NCBI GenBank assembly: GCA_027488215.1
Contig: JAIYCB010000014.1
Location: forward strand, 27,568 to 91,567
Length of the DNA stretch: 64,000 nucleotides
Reading direction: 5' to 3'
Source of the DNA: Comamonadaceae bacterium
GTDB lineage: Bacteria; Pseudomonadota; Gammaproteobacteria; Burkholderiales; Burkholderiaceae_C
Position numbers and translations under genes: made by a program. This document shows positions 33,551-40,842 of the stretch, in pieces (position 1 is the stretch's first letter; each line of letters begins with the position of its first letter). The notes below the pieces were generated by a model. It searched no databases, was not told where the DNA came from, and was given only the letters and a program-made list of their open reading frames with translations.

Positions 33551-34090
33551 GTGGTGGTTCAAAAATTCATTGACGGCTTTTGCCAAGTCCTGAATGTCGT
33601 CATTGCCCTGTGCCTGGCCGTGATGGTGGTCTTGGTCTTTGGCAATGTGGTCATGCGCTACGGCTTCAACTCGGGCATCACCTTGTCAGAGGAACTGTCG
33701 CGCTGGTTGTTCGTCTGGATGACCTTCATGGGCGCGGTCATCGCCTTGAAGGAGCATGGCCACCTGGGCACCGACATGTTGCTGGGCCGACTGGGTCCTG
33801 CGGGCAAAAAGTTTTGCCTCGGCTTGTCCTACCTCGCCATGCTCTACATCTGCTGGTTGTTGTTCAAAGGGGCTTACCAACAGACCGTGATCAATCTGGG
33901 CAGCACCAGTGCGGTGATGGAAGTGAGCATGGCTTGGGTGTATGCGCCCGGGGTGGTATTTGCGGTGCTGGCGGGCCTGATCTTGTTGTCCGACTTCTAT
34001 CGATTGCTTACTGGGCAAGTGCGCGATGAAGACCTGGTCATGGTGCAGGAATCCGAAGAGTCGCCTCATGGCGGCAGTGACAAAGCCTGA
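33551..34090 (+). CDS. TRAP transporter small permease (DctQ type)
   Basis: A 179-residue membrane protein with four predicted transmembrane helices. The DctQ signature NVVMRYGFNSGITLSEELSRWLFVWMTF region lies near residue 35, and KEHGHLGTDML follows. No ATG is available; GTG 33551 or GTG 33554 serves, the second being better spaced (seven bases) from GGAG. DctQ joins DctM to form the membrane part of a sodium-driven carboxylate importer. The DctM gene starts 17 bases later. Context points to quinate, shikimate or a related acid as the cargo. Confidence 0.88.
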   Translation: MVVQKFIDGFCQVLNVVIALCLAVMVVLVFGNVVMRYGFNSGITLSEELSRWLFVWMTFMGAVIALKEHGHLGTDMLLGRLGPAGKKFCLGLSYLAMLYICWLLFKGAYQQTVINLGSTSAVMEVSMAWVYAPGVVFAVLAGLILLSDFYRLLTGQVRDEDLVMVQESEESPHGGSDKA

Positions 34091-34107
34091 GCGCACTGGA
34101 GACTGAC

Positions 34108-35385
34108 ATGACGATTGCCATTTTTGTTTTCTCGCTGCTCGGTGCCATGGCCATTGGCATCCCGATCGCGTTTTCGCTGCTGATCTGCGGCGTGGCGCTG
34201 ATGTGGCACCTGAACATGTTCGATGCCCAGATCCTCGCGCAAAACCTGCTCGAAGGCGCCAACAGTTTCCCACTGTTGGCGGTGCCGTTTTTCATGTTGG
34301 CAGGCGAGATCATGAATGCAGGCGGTTTGTCGCGCCGCATCGTGAACTTTGCCATGGCTTGTGTGGGACACATCAAAGGTGGCCTGGGCTACGTGACCAT
34401 CATGGCCGCCGTGATCATGGCGGCGCTGTCGGGCTCTGCTGTGGCCGATGCAGCGGCCCTGTCGGCCTTGCTCTTGCCGATGATGGTGGCGGCAGGTCAT
34501 GACCGGGCCCGCTCAGCGGGTCTGATTGCCTCGGCCAGCATCATTGCCCCGGTGATTCCGCCCAGCATTGGCTTTGTGATCTTTGGCGTAGCGGGCAATG
34601 TGTCCATCTCCAAACTGTTCATGGCCGGTATCGTGCCGGGCATCATGTTGGGCGCATCGCTTTGGGTCACTTGGTGGTGGTTGGCGCGGCGTGAAATGGT
34701 GCAAGTGCCGCCGCGCAAATCCGTTGGCGAAATCCTGGCGGCCATGCGCGAGGCCACCTGGGCTTTGGTGATGCCGCTCATCGTGGTCTTTGGCCTCAAG
34801 TTTGGTGTGTTCACACCCACGGAAGCAGCAGTCGTCGCTGCAGTGTATGCCTTGTTCATTTCGACTGTTGTTTACCGCGAGTTGCGTCTGAACGATCTGT
34901 ACCCCTTGTTTGTGAGCTCGGCCAAAACCAGCGCCATCGTGATGTTTTTGGTGGCCGCCGCCATGGTGTCGGCCTGGTTGATCACGGTAGCCAATTTGCC
35001 GGCCCAGTTGATCGAGATACTGCAGCCCTTACTCGACAGCCCCCGTTTGCTCATGTTCACCATCATGGTGATCATCATCGTGGTTGGCACCGCGCTTGAC
35101 ATGACCCCCACCATTTTGCTCTTGACCCCGGTTCTCATGCCGGTGGTCAAAGCAGCAGGCATCGACCCGGTTTACTTCGGGGTGCTCTTCATCATCAATT
35201 GCGCCATTGGCCTGATCACGCCACCTGTGGGTACGGTGCTCAATGCGGTGGCGGGTGTGGGAAAAATCAGCATGGACGAGGTGACCCGAGGTGTGTTGCC
35301 TTTCATGATCGCTCAGTTCACCATCATGTTCGCCATGGTGGCTTTCCCCGCCTTGGTCATGGTGCCAGCCCGTTGGTTTTATTGA
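34108..35385 (+). CDS. TRAP transporter large permease (DctM type)
   Basis: A 425-residue protein with about eleven to twelve hydrophobic helices and family landmarks: PLLAVPFFMLAGEIMNAGGLSRRIV near residue 55, SGSAVADAAALSALLLPMM near 110 and IASASIIAPVIPPSIGFVIFG near 140. LDMTPTILLLTPVLMPV near 330 and NCAIGLITPPVGTVLN near 370 follow. It is the ion-coupled elevator subunit. It lies between dctQ and dctP genes; a stem-loop follows its stop. Confidence 0.92.
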   Translation: MTIAIFVFSLLGAMAIGIPIAFSLLICGVALMWHLNMFDAQILAQNLLEGANSFPLLAVPFFMLAGEIMNAGGLSRRIVNFAMACVGHIKGGLGYVTIMAAVIMAALSGSAVADAAALSALLLPMMVAAGHDRARSAGLIASASIIAPVIPPSIGFVIFGVAGNVSISKLFMAGIVPGIMLGASLWVTWWWLARREMVQVPPRKSVGEILAAMREATWALVMPLIVVFGLKFGVFTPTEAAVVAAVYALFISTVVYRELRLNDLYPLFVSSAKTSAIVMFLVAAAMVSAWLITVANLPAQLIEILQPLLDSPRLLMFTIMVIIIVVGTALDMTPTILLLTPVLMPVVKAAGIDPVYFGVLFIINCAIGLITPPVGTVLNAVAGVGKISMDEVTRGVLPFMIAQFTIMFAMVAFPALVMVPARWFY

Positions 35386-35393
35386 TTTTCCGG

Positions 35394-35424
35394 TTGTCGT
35401 CTGACCGGGTACGCCAGACGACAA
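35394..35424 (+). promoter_or_regulatory. 10-bp stem-loop between dctM and dctP
   Basis: TTGTCGTCTG and CAGACGACAA form a perfect ten-base-pair stem around an 11-base loop, nine bases after the dctM stop and 50 before the dctP start. No T run follows, so it is not a classic terminator. Such hairpins between permease and binding-protein genes often protect the downstream message and raise binding-protein output. Confidence 0.6.
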
Positions 35425-35474
35425 GCCATTGGATGACAAGCGTACGTCCGATTCACTTATTTTGGAGACAGCTC

Positions 35475-36470
35475 ATGAAACGTGTATTCATCAAGTCCTT
35501 GATCGCCACCGTGGCGCTGGCCGCCATGGGCGTGGCTTCGGCGCAGGACAAAACCATCAAGTTCGCCAACCAGAATGCTGCGGGTCACCCCATCATTCAG
35601 GGCATGGAAAAGTTCAAGGAAATCGTTGAGAAAAACTCGGGTGGCAAGATCAAGGTCAATGTCTTTCCCGGTGGCGCACTGGGCAGCGACCAGGCCAACG
35701 TTTCTGCCCTGCAAGGCGGTACGCTGGAAATGGCGTCCATGAACTCGGGCATCTTTGCTTCGCAAGTGCGCGATTTTTCGGTGTTTGATTTCCCCTTCAT
35801 GTTTGCCAGCGGCCAGGAAGCCGATGCTGTGGTGGACGGTGCATTTGGCAAGAAAATGCACGCCCGATTGGAAGAAAAAGGCCTGGTGGGCCTGGGCTAC
35901 TACGAATTGGGTTTCCGTCACTTGACCAACGGCCGTCGCGCCATCAACAAGGTGTCTGAAATCGAAGGCCTGAAACTGCGTGTGATCCCCAACCCGATCA
36001 ACGTGGACTGGGTCAAGGCGCTGGGTGCCAACCCCACACCGCTGCCATTCCCTGAGTTGTACGCTGCACTGGAGCAAAAAGCCGTGGACGGCCAGGAAAA
36101 CCCGGTGGCCACGATCAACGGTGCCAAGCTGTTCGAAGTGCAAAAGCACCTGACCTTGACCGGCCACCAGTACAACCCCCAGTCGGTGGTCATCAGCAAA
36201 AGGTTCTGGGACACCCTGTCGGCCGCAGAGAAGAAAATCGTGAGCGATGCCGTCGCCGAATCCTCGAAGTTCCAGCGCACCCAGGCACGCGCCCAGGAAG
36301 CCAGCTTGCTGGAGAACCTGAAGAAAAACGGCATGCAAGTGACCAGCTTGCCCGCCGCTGAAGTGGCCATCTTGCGCGACAAGATGAAGCCCGTGATTGC
36401 CAAGCACGGCGAGGCGATTGCCGCCACCGTGGCCGAGTTGCAAGCCGAGTTGGCCAAACAGCGCAAGTGA
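35475..36470 (+). CDS. TRAP transporter substrate-binding protein (DctP type)
   Basis: A 331-residue protein. ATG 35475 has a TTGGAGACA site, and a signal peptide ends GVASAQ. The mature chain begins KTIKFANQNAAGHPIIQGMEKFKEIVEKNS and includes the DctP helix-strand pattern with the carboxylate-binding Arg in GLKLRVIPNP near residue 150 and PLPFPELYAALEQKAVDGQENP near 175. It delivers an organic acid to DctQM. The gene closes the TRAP operon at a terminator. Adjacent quinate/shikimate-type enzymes suggest that cargo, by inference. Confidence 0.92.
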   Translation: MKRVFIKSLIATVALAAMGVASAQDKTIKFANQNAAGHPIIQGMEKFKEIVEKNSGGKIKVNVFPGGALGSDQANVSALQGGTLEMASMNSGIFASQVRDFSVFDFPFMFASGQEADAVVDGAFGKKMHARLEEKGLVGLGYYELGFRHLTNGRRAINKVSEIEGLKLRVIPNPINVDWVKALGANPTPLPFPELYAALEQKAVDGQENPVATINGAKLFEVQKHLTLTGHQYNPQSVVISKRFWDTLSAAEKKIVSDAVAESSKFQRTQARAQEASLLENLKKNGMQVTSLPAAEVAILRDKMKPVIAKHGEAIAATVAELQAELAKQRK

Positions 36471-36476
36471 TGGCGC

Positions 36477-36516
36477 AAGCCATGGCTTTGCGAAAGCAGG
36501 CCATGGCTTTTCTTTT
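36477..36516 (+). terminator. Intrinsic terminator after the TRAP operon
   Basis: AAGCCATGGC and GCCATGGCTT make a ten-base-pair stem with a 13-base loop, followed by TTTTCTTTT. It begins seven bases after the dctP stop and separates the TRAP operon from the shikimate dehydrogenase-like gene. Confidence 0.8.
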
Positions 36517-36556
36517 CCCCCGGCTGGCATCGCTGCCCCGTACGTCACCCCTCACC

Positions 36557-37390
36557 ATGATCAACGGTCACACCGAACTCATCGCGCACATCGGCTACCC
36601 CACGCACACCTTCAAGTCGCCGATGATCTACAACCCGTACTTCAACGAGGCGGGCATCAACGCGGTGGTGGTGCCCATGGGTTGTAAAGCCGAGAACTAC
36701 CCGGTTTTCCTCAAGTCGGTATTCACGCTGGAAAACATCCGGGGTGCACTGATCACCATGCCGCACAAGGTCAGCACGGTGGGTTTGCTCGATGAAGTCA
36801 CCGCCACCGTGCGCGTGGCGGGGGCTTGCAATGCGGTCAAACGCCTGGTCGATGGCCGTTTGGTAGGCGACATGTTCGATGGCGCGGGCTTTGTGCGCGG
36901 GGTGCAGCGCAAGGGATTCGATCTGACCGGCAAGCGTGTGCTGGTGGTGGGCACAGGCGGCGTGGGCTGTGCCATTGCGGCATCGCTGGCTGGCGCAGGC
37001 ATTGCGGCCATCAGCTTGTTCGACGTGAACACCGCCGGCTGCGAAGCATTGGCCCAGCGTCTGAAAGACAACCACCCTCAAATCGATGTGCGCACCGGCG
37101 CCAACGATCCTGTGGGGCATGACCTGGTCGTCAACGCCACACCCTTGGGCATGAACGAAGGCGACCCGCTGCCTTTGGATGTGTCGCGCCTCTCACCCCA
37201 TACCTTTGTGGGCGAGGTGGTCATGCGTGCCGAAACCACCGCTTTTTTGGCAGCCGCCCAAGCTCGTGGCTGCCGCACGCAGGTGGGCACCGACATGTTG
37301 TACGAGCAAATTCCCGCCTATTTGGAATTTTTTGGCCTTCCCACCACCACCGCCGACGTGTTGCGCCGTGTGGCGCAGTTGAGTTATTGA
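36557..37390 (+). CDS. Shikimate/quinate dehydrogenase-family protein (catabolic type)
   Basis: A 277-residue AroE homologue; ATG 36557 begins the conserved fold. The substrate loop is HTFKSPMIYNPYF instead of the SKSPxxHN of biosynthetic AroE. The catalytic Lys (ALITMPHKVST), GACNAVKRLVDGRLVGD and Asp (MFDGAGFVRG) remain, and the coenzyme loop is VVGTGGVGCAIA. Coenzyme preference cannot be fixed from the sequence. Next to the two 3-dehydroshikimate dehydratase pieces and a TRAP importer, it probably oxidises quinate or shikimate to the 3-dehydro compound. It differs strongly from aroE at 29515. Confidence 0.82.
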   Translation: MINGHTELIAHIGYPTHTFKSPMIYNPYFNEAGINAVVVPMGCKAENYPVFLKSVFTLENIRGALITMPHKVSTVGLLDEVTATVRVAGACNAVKRLVDGRLVGDMFDGAGFVRGVQRKGFDLTGKRVLVVGTGGVGCAIAASLAGAGIAAISLFDVNTAGCEALAQRLKDNHPQIDVRTGANDPVGHDLVVNATPLGMNEGDPLPLDVSRLSPHTFVGEVVMRAETTAFLAAAQARGCRTQVGTDMLYEQIPAYLEFFGLPTTTADVLRRVAQLSY

Positions 37391-37411
37391 TTGCCCAACA
37401 GGAGCCTTGAG

Positions 37412-38287
37412 ATGACCCTCAACAAAGTGGACCGCGAAGCCGTACCCGACATGCCCAACCGTTTGGGCATTGCGGGCATTGAATTCATCGAGTACGCCAC
37501 CAGTCGCCCTCAGGCTTTGGGCCAGGTGCTTGAGAACATGGGCTTTCGCCCGGTGGCCCGCCACCGCTCGCGTGAGGTGACCTTGTACCGCCAGGGCAGC
37601 ATGAACCTGGTGGTCAACGCCAGTCCGGATGATGCCCGCGTGAGCAGCACCGTGGACGGTCAGCCGGTCATTTCGGCCGTGGCCTTTCGGGTGCAAGACG
37701 CGCTGAAGGCGCATACACGCTGCCTGGATTTGGGTGCGTGGAACGTGGACAGCCATGCGCAGGCGATGGAGCTGCACATCCCCGCCATCCACGGCCCCGG
37801 CGGCAGCCGCTTTTACTTTGTGGACCGCTGGCAAGAATTTTCCATTTACGACATCGACTTCAAGCCCATCCCCACCGTGGACCCTAACCCACCTGCATTG
37901 GCGGGCATGCGCTACTTCGGGGTGGTGCAGTACATTGGCGCAGCCCGCAGCGCCGATTGGCAGACCTATTACGAACACATGTTCGACTTCAGCAGCATTC
38001 CCGATGAAGAACGCTTTGGCATCTTGCCCAAGGGCAAGCTCATGAAAAGCCCCTGCGGCAGTTTTTTGTGGCAACTGGTGGAGCCCGAGCCCTGGATGGA
38101 CAGTGACGACAGCCCCGAGTGCTTGCAGCGCATTGGCTTTGGTGTGCCCGATGTGGGTCAGGCCGTGACCGCACTCAAGGCGCGAGGCGTGGAGTTTGTC
38201 GAATCGACCCAGCTGCACCCCGAAGACCGGGGAGCACTCACCCGTGCTGCGCTGGGTTCGGTCGCCTTTGAACTGGTTCACCAGTGA
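37412..38287 (+). CDS. HPPD-like VOC protein, equivalent of the C-terminal half of QuiC-type dehydratases
   Basis: A 291-residue protein from ATG 37412, after GGAGCC. It holds two vicinal-oxygen-chelate repeats like 4-hydroxyphenylpyruvate dioxygenase: MPNRLGIAGIEFIEYATSRP opens the first and MRYFGVVQYIGAARSADW the second, with VAFELVHQ at the end. HPPD's two iron His positions appear to be replaced (FGVVQYI and LQRIGF), while the last Glu is kept, so dioxygenase activity is doubtful. Bacterial QuiC proteins carry such a domain fused behind a TIM-barrel dehydratase; here the barrel is the next gene. A structural or regulatory partner role is likely. Confidence 0.78.
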   Translation: MTLNKVDREAVPDMPNRLGIAGIEFIEYATSRPQALGQVLENMGFRPVARHRSREVTLYRQGSMNLVVNASPDDARVSSTVDGQPVISAVAFRVQDALKAHTRCLDLGAWNVDSHAQAMELHIPAIHGPGGSRFYFVDRWQEFSIYDIDFKPIPTVDPNPPALAGMRYFGVVQYIGAARSADWQTYYEHMFDFSSIPDEERFGILPKGKLMKSPCGSFLWQLVEPEPWMDSDDSPECLQRIGFGVPDVGQAVTALKARGVEFVESTQLHPEDRGALTRAALGSVAFELVHQ

Positions 38288-38294
38288 AAAAAAT

Positions 38295-38365
38295 GAAGCC
38301 CCCACGTTCATCATTTCGTGTATTCACTGCCCCCCAAGGGGGCGTCGGTCTCCCTTGGGGCGGCC
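38295..38365. repeat. GC-rich palindromic intergenic element
   Basis: Between the VOC gene and the dehydratase gene lies a stretch with GCCCCCCAAGGGGGC (38329-38343, six-base-pair hairpin) followed by TCCCTTGGGGCGG, which can pair with it in an alternative fold. I recall similar AAGCCCCCACG...CACTGCCCCCC sequences between genes in many Comamonadaceae, so it is probably a dispersed repeat rather than a local terminator. Confidence 0.6.
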
Positions 38366-38381
38366 CTGCAGGAGACCTGCC

Positions 38382-39263
38382 ATGAACATGCTCGACGGCT
38401 ACGGCATGGACACCATCACCATGGCGGGCACCTTGGAGGCCAAGCTGGCCGCCATGAAAGGTGCAGGCTTTTCTCAGGTGATGCTGATGGCCCGCGATCT
38501 GGTCACGCACCCGGGTGGTGTTCAGGCCGCTGTTGCAGCGGTGCAGGGCAGCGGCATGCGGCCGACCGGCTTTCAGGTGCTGCGCGATTTTGAAGGCCTG
38601 TCGGGCCACTTGCACAGCTACAAGTTGGACATCGCCAAATCGATGCTTGAGATGTGCGCCGCGACCGGGAGCAAGGTCTTGTTGGCGTGTTCGTCCACTT
38701 CTCGCCACGCCACGCAAGATCTCGACGCCATCGCCGCCGACCTGAAAAAACTCGCCATGCTGGCGATGCCGTTGGGCATCAAAATCGCCTACGAAGCCCT
38801 GTCCTGGGGGCGCACGGTCAACGAATTCACCACCAGCTGGGACGTGGTCTGCCGTGCCGATTGCCCCAACCTCGGCATTGGCATCGACTCCTTCCACATC
38901 TTTGCGGCCAAGACATCCTTGGACGCCATCGAAGAGTTGGACCCGTCCAAAATCTTTTTGGTTCAGTTGTCCGACTTCATGTGGCAGGAAACGCCCACCT
39001 TTGAAGAGCGCATGACCACCGCGCGCACGTTCAGGGTGTTTCCGGGCGAGGGCGTGCACAGTGAGCAGCTGGCGGACTTGGTGCTGCGCCTGGACCGCAT
39101 GGGTTATCGGGGCGACTACAGCTTTGAGGTGTTCAACGACGACTACCAGCAGCTGCCACTGAACACGGTGGCCGCGCGTGCCCGCAAAAGCGCGACCTGG
39201 CTGCACCAGGATGTGCTTCACAAAGCCGCACCTTTGCCTGAATGGACTCGGCGCAGGGCTTGA
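38382..39263 (+). CDS. 3-dehydroshikimate dehydratase-like TIM-barrel protein
   Basis: A 293-residue sugar-phosphate isomerase/epimerase-fold protein from ATG 38382, after AGGAGACC. It opens DTITMAGTLEAKLAAMKGAG like QuiC1. The four metal ligands of that enzyme can be placed: Glu in AYEALSWGRTVNEF (about 145), Asp in GIGIDSFHIFA (about 174), Gln in FLVQLSDFMWQE (about 200) and Glu in YSFEVFNDDY (about 250). QuiC converts 3-dehydroshikimate to protocatechuate, the substrate of LigAB. The usual HPPD-like C-terminal domain is absent and encoded upstream as its own gene. Confidence 0.82.
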   Translation: MNMLDGYGMDTITMAGTLEAKLAAMKGAGFSQVMLMARDLVTHPGGVQAAVAAVQGSGMRPTGFQVLRDFEGLSGHLHSYKLDIAKSMLEMCAATGSKVLLACSSTSRHATQDLDAIAADLKKLAMLAMPLGIKIAYEALSWGRTVNEFTTSWDVVCRADCPNLGIGIDSFHIFAAKTSLDAIEELDPSKIFLVQLSDFMWQETPTFEERMTTARTFRVFPGEGVHSEQLADLVLRLDRMGYRGDYSFEVFNDDYQQLPLNTVAARARKSATWLHQDVLHKAAPLPEWTRRRA

Positions 39264-39274
39264 ATCTCAGATAT

Positions 39275-40039
39275 TCAGCGTCCTGTTGAAAGTTCACGCC
39301 TGACCCGCCACCGAACAAACAAACCATGGTTGGCCCAGGCCGTGGCCGCGCAAACCAAGGCAGTCCAGGCCGTGTGGCTGGGGTAATGGGCGCCTCTGAG
39401 TGTCTGCACCAGGCCCAATAACAGCCCGGTCAGCAAAATCACCCCGGTCATCGTTCGTCCCAGACGTTGCTGGTGGGTGTCTGTCGATGTCAACCAAGGC
39501 AGGCTTAGGGCGATGAATGCAAAAGCACTGGAAGCGTGTCCGCCCGGAAAACAGGCACCGCTACCGCCATCGCTCACGCCCCAGGACCAGTGCGACACAT
39601 AACTGGCCACCCCTCCAAAGGCTTGCAAATCCCAGGGGCAACTGGTCAGGCTGATGCGTTTGAGGGCGGTGATCACCAGCAAACTCAGGGTCATGCCCAT
39701 GGCGATCTCCAGCCTTTGGATGCGTGGCAGTTGTTGCCAAATGCCCAGCGGCCAGAGTGTCATCGCCAGTACCCCCAGATACATCAAAACGGCCAGTTGC
39801 TTGGCACCATCGTGCATCACCGTGCTCAACCACCAATGGTCGCGCAAAGCAAAACCTTGCGGCCCTGCCAGCCAGCCCATGGTGTTGAGGTCTGCACCCC
39901 ATCCATCCCAAATGAGGGTCAACACCAGCAGCATGCCCCATAGTCGCAGGCTGGCAAGGGTTTGGGGATGGAGGCTGGCGCTGGACGGCCAGATGGAGGA
40001 GGTCTGGGTGAAAACTCGCATGTCTGATTTCTGCATCAT
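39275..40039 (-). CDS. PAP2-family membrane phosphatase (LpxT/LpxE-like)
   Basis: A 254-residue membrane protein from ATG 40039 (40036 or 40021 also possible; no ribosome site helps). Six hydrophobic segments surround the phosphatase motifs: KRISLTSCPWDLQAFGG (first motif), CFPGGHASSAFAF (PSGH-type motif with catalytic His) and LRGAHYPSHTAWTA (third motif with His). The CPWDL version is that of enzymes acting on lipid A or undecaprenyl phosphates on the periplasmic side. It diverges from an OmpR/histidine kinase pair with a palindromic site between them and lies near eptA, so it probably belongs to their envelope regulon. Confidence 0.82.
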   Translation of the reverse strand: MMQKSDMRVFTQTSSIWPSSASLHPQTLASLRLWGMLLVLTLIWDGWGADLNTMGWLAGPQGFALRDHWWLSTVMHDGAKQLAVLMYLGVLAMTLWPLGIWQQLPRIQRLEIAMGMTLSLLVITALKRISLTSCPWDLQAFGGVASYVSHWSWGVSDGGSGACFPGGHASSAFAFIALSLPWLTSTDTHQQRLGRTMTGVILLTGLLLGLVQTLRGAHYPSHTAWTALVCAATAWANHGLFVRWRVRRELSTGR

Positions 40040-40058
40040 TCGATTAAACGGTGCTGGG

Positions 40059-40075
40059 GTTAAGCCAGGCTTAAC
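40059..40075. promoter_or_regulatory. PmrA/OmpR-type box between PAP2 and the two-component genes
   Basis: GTTAAGCCAGGCTTAAC is a perfect 17-base palindrome that also reads as two TTAA half-sites with 11-base spacing, the 6-5-6 layout of PmrA boxes (YTTAAK-N5-YTTAAK). A third TTAA at 40044 lies on the same face. It sits 20 bases from the PAP2 start and 90 from the regulator start. Confidence 0.55.
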
Positions 40076-40164
40076 GTCGCTGTGAGATGGTCTGACCCAT
40101 GAACCCCACACCTGAGACAATCGAGCTTCGACAAATGGCCCTTCTGGTCAATGGAACTGAGACG

Positions 40165-40842
40165 ATGCGGGTATTGATTGTGGAAGACGACGCGGGCATT
40201 GCCTCCGGGCTGGCCGCAACTTTGAAATCCAGCGGCTACGCGGTGGACGTGACCCCGACGCTGGCCTTGGCGACGGCCGCATTGCGCGTGGAGCCATTTG
40301 ACTTGGTGCTGCTGGACCTTGGCCTGCCCGATGGCGACGGTCTGGATTGGCTGCGCGCAGTGCGCCAATCTGGCCAGGTCATGCCGGTGCTGATCATGAC
40401 CGCGCGCGACGGTCTGCCTGATCGTGTGGCGGGTCTGGACGAGGGGGCCGACGACTACGTGGTCAAGCCCTTCGAACCCGAGGAGTTGCTGGCCCGCATG
40501 CGGGTGGCCTTGCGCCGCAGCGAAGGTCGAGCCTCCCCCTTATTGCACCATGGTGAACTGATGGTGGACCCGGCTGCTCACACTGTGACGCGAAACGGTG
40601 AGCCTGTGGTACTTCGGGCCAAGGAATTTGCCTTGTTGCTGGCACTCTTGCGCAGCAGTGGGCAGGTGCTGTCGCGCCAGCGCTTGGAACAGGCGCTCTA
40701 TGGGTTTGACGAAGTGCTGGACAGCAACGCCCTGGAGGTGCACATGCACCACCTGCGTCGCAAACTGGGCGATGACTTGGTCAAGACGGTGCGCGGCGTC
40801 GGCTATTTTGTACCCGTTCCGCAAAACAAAGGGGTGGCTTGA
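40165..40842 (+). CDS. OmpR-family response regulator (PmrA/QseB-like)
   Basis: A 225-residue protein from ATG 40165, the position that gives the standard MRVLIVEDD start; ATGs at 40135 and 40099 in the same frame are unlikely. The receiver domain has the acidic pair in IVEDD, phospho-acceptor Asp in LVLLDLGLPDGDG (about 51) and Lys in DDYVVKPFEPEEL (about 102). The C-terminal winged helix ends SNALEVHMHHLRRKLG and VRGVGYFVP. Its stop overlaps the kinase ATG by one base. EptA and DgkA genes downstream suggest a PmrA-like role in lipid A modification. Confidence 0.88.
   Translation: MRVLIVEDDAGIASGLAATLKSSGYAVDVTPTLALATAALRVEPFDLVLLDLGLPDGDGLDWLRAVRQSGQVMPVLIMTARDGLPDRVAGLDEGADDYVVKPFEPEELLARMRVALRRSEGRASPLLHHGELMVDPAAHTVTRNGEPVVLRAKEFALLLALLRSSGQVLSRQRLEQALYGFDEVLDSNALEVHMHHLRRKLGDDLVKTVRGVGYFVPVPQNKGVA

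Noticed and set aside
37412..38287. True 4-hydroxyphenylpyruvate dioxygenase (hpd)
   Set aside because: It is shorter than HPPD, the two iron His positions seem replaced, and the neighbours are dehydroshikimate genes rather than tyrosine degradation genes.
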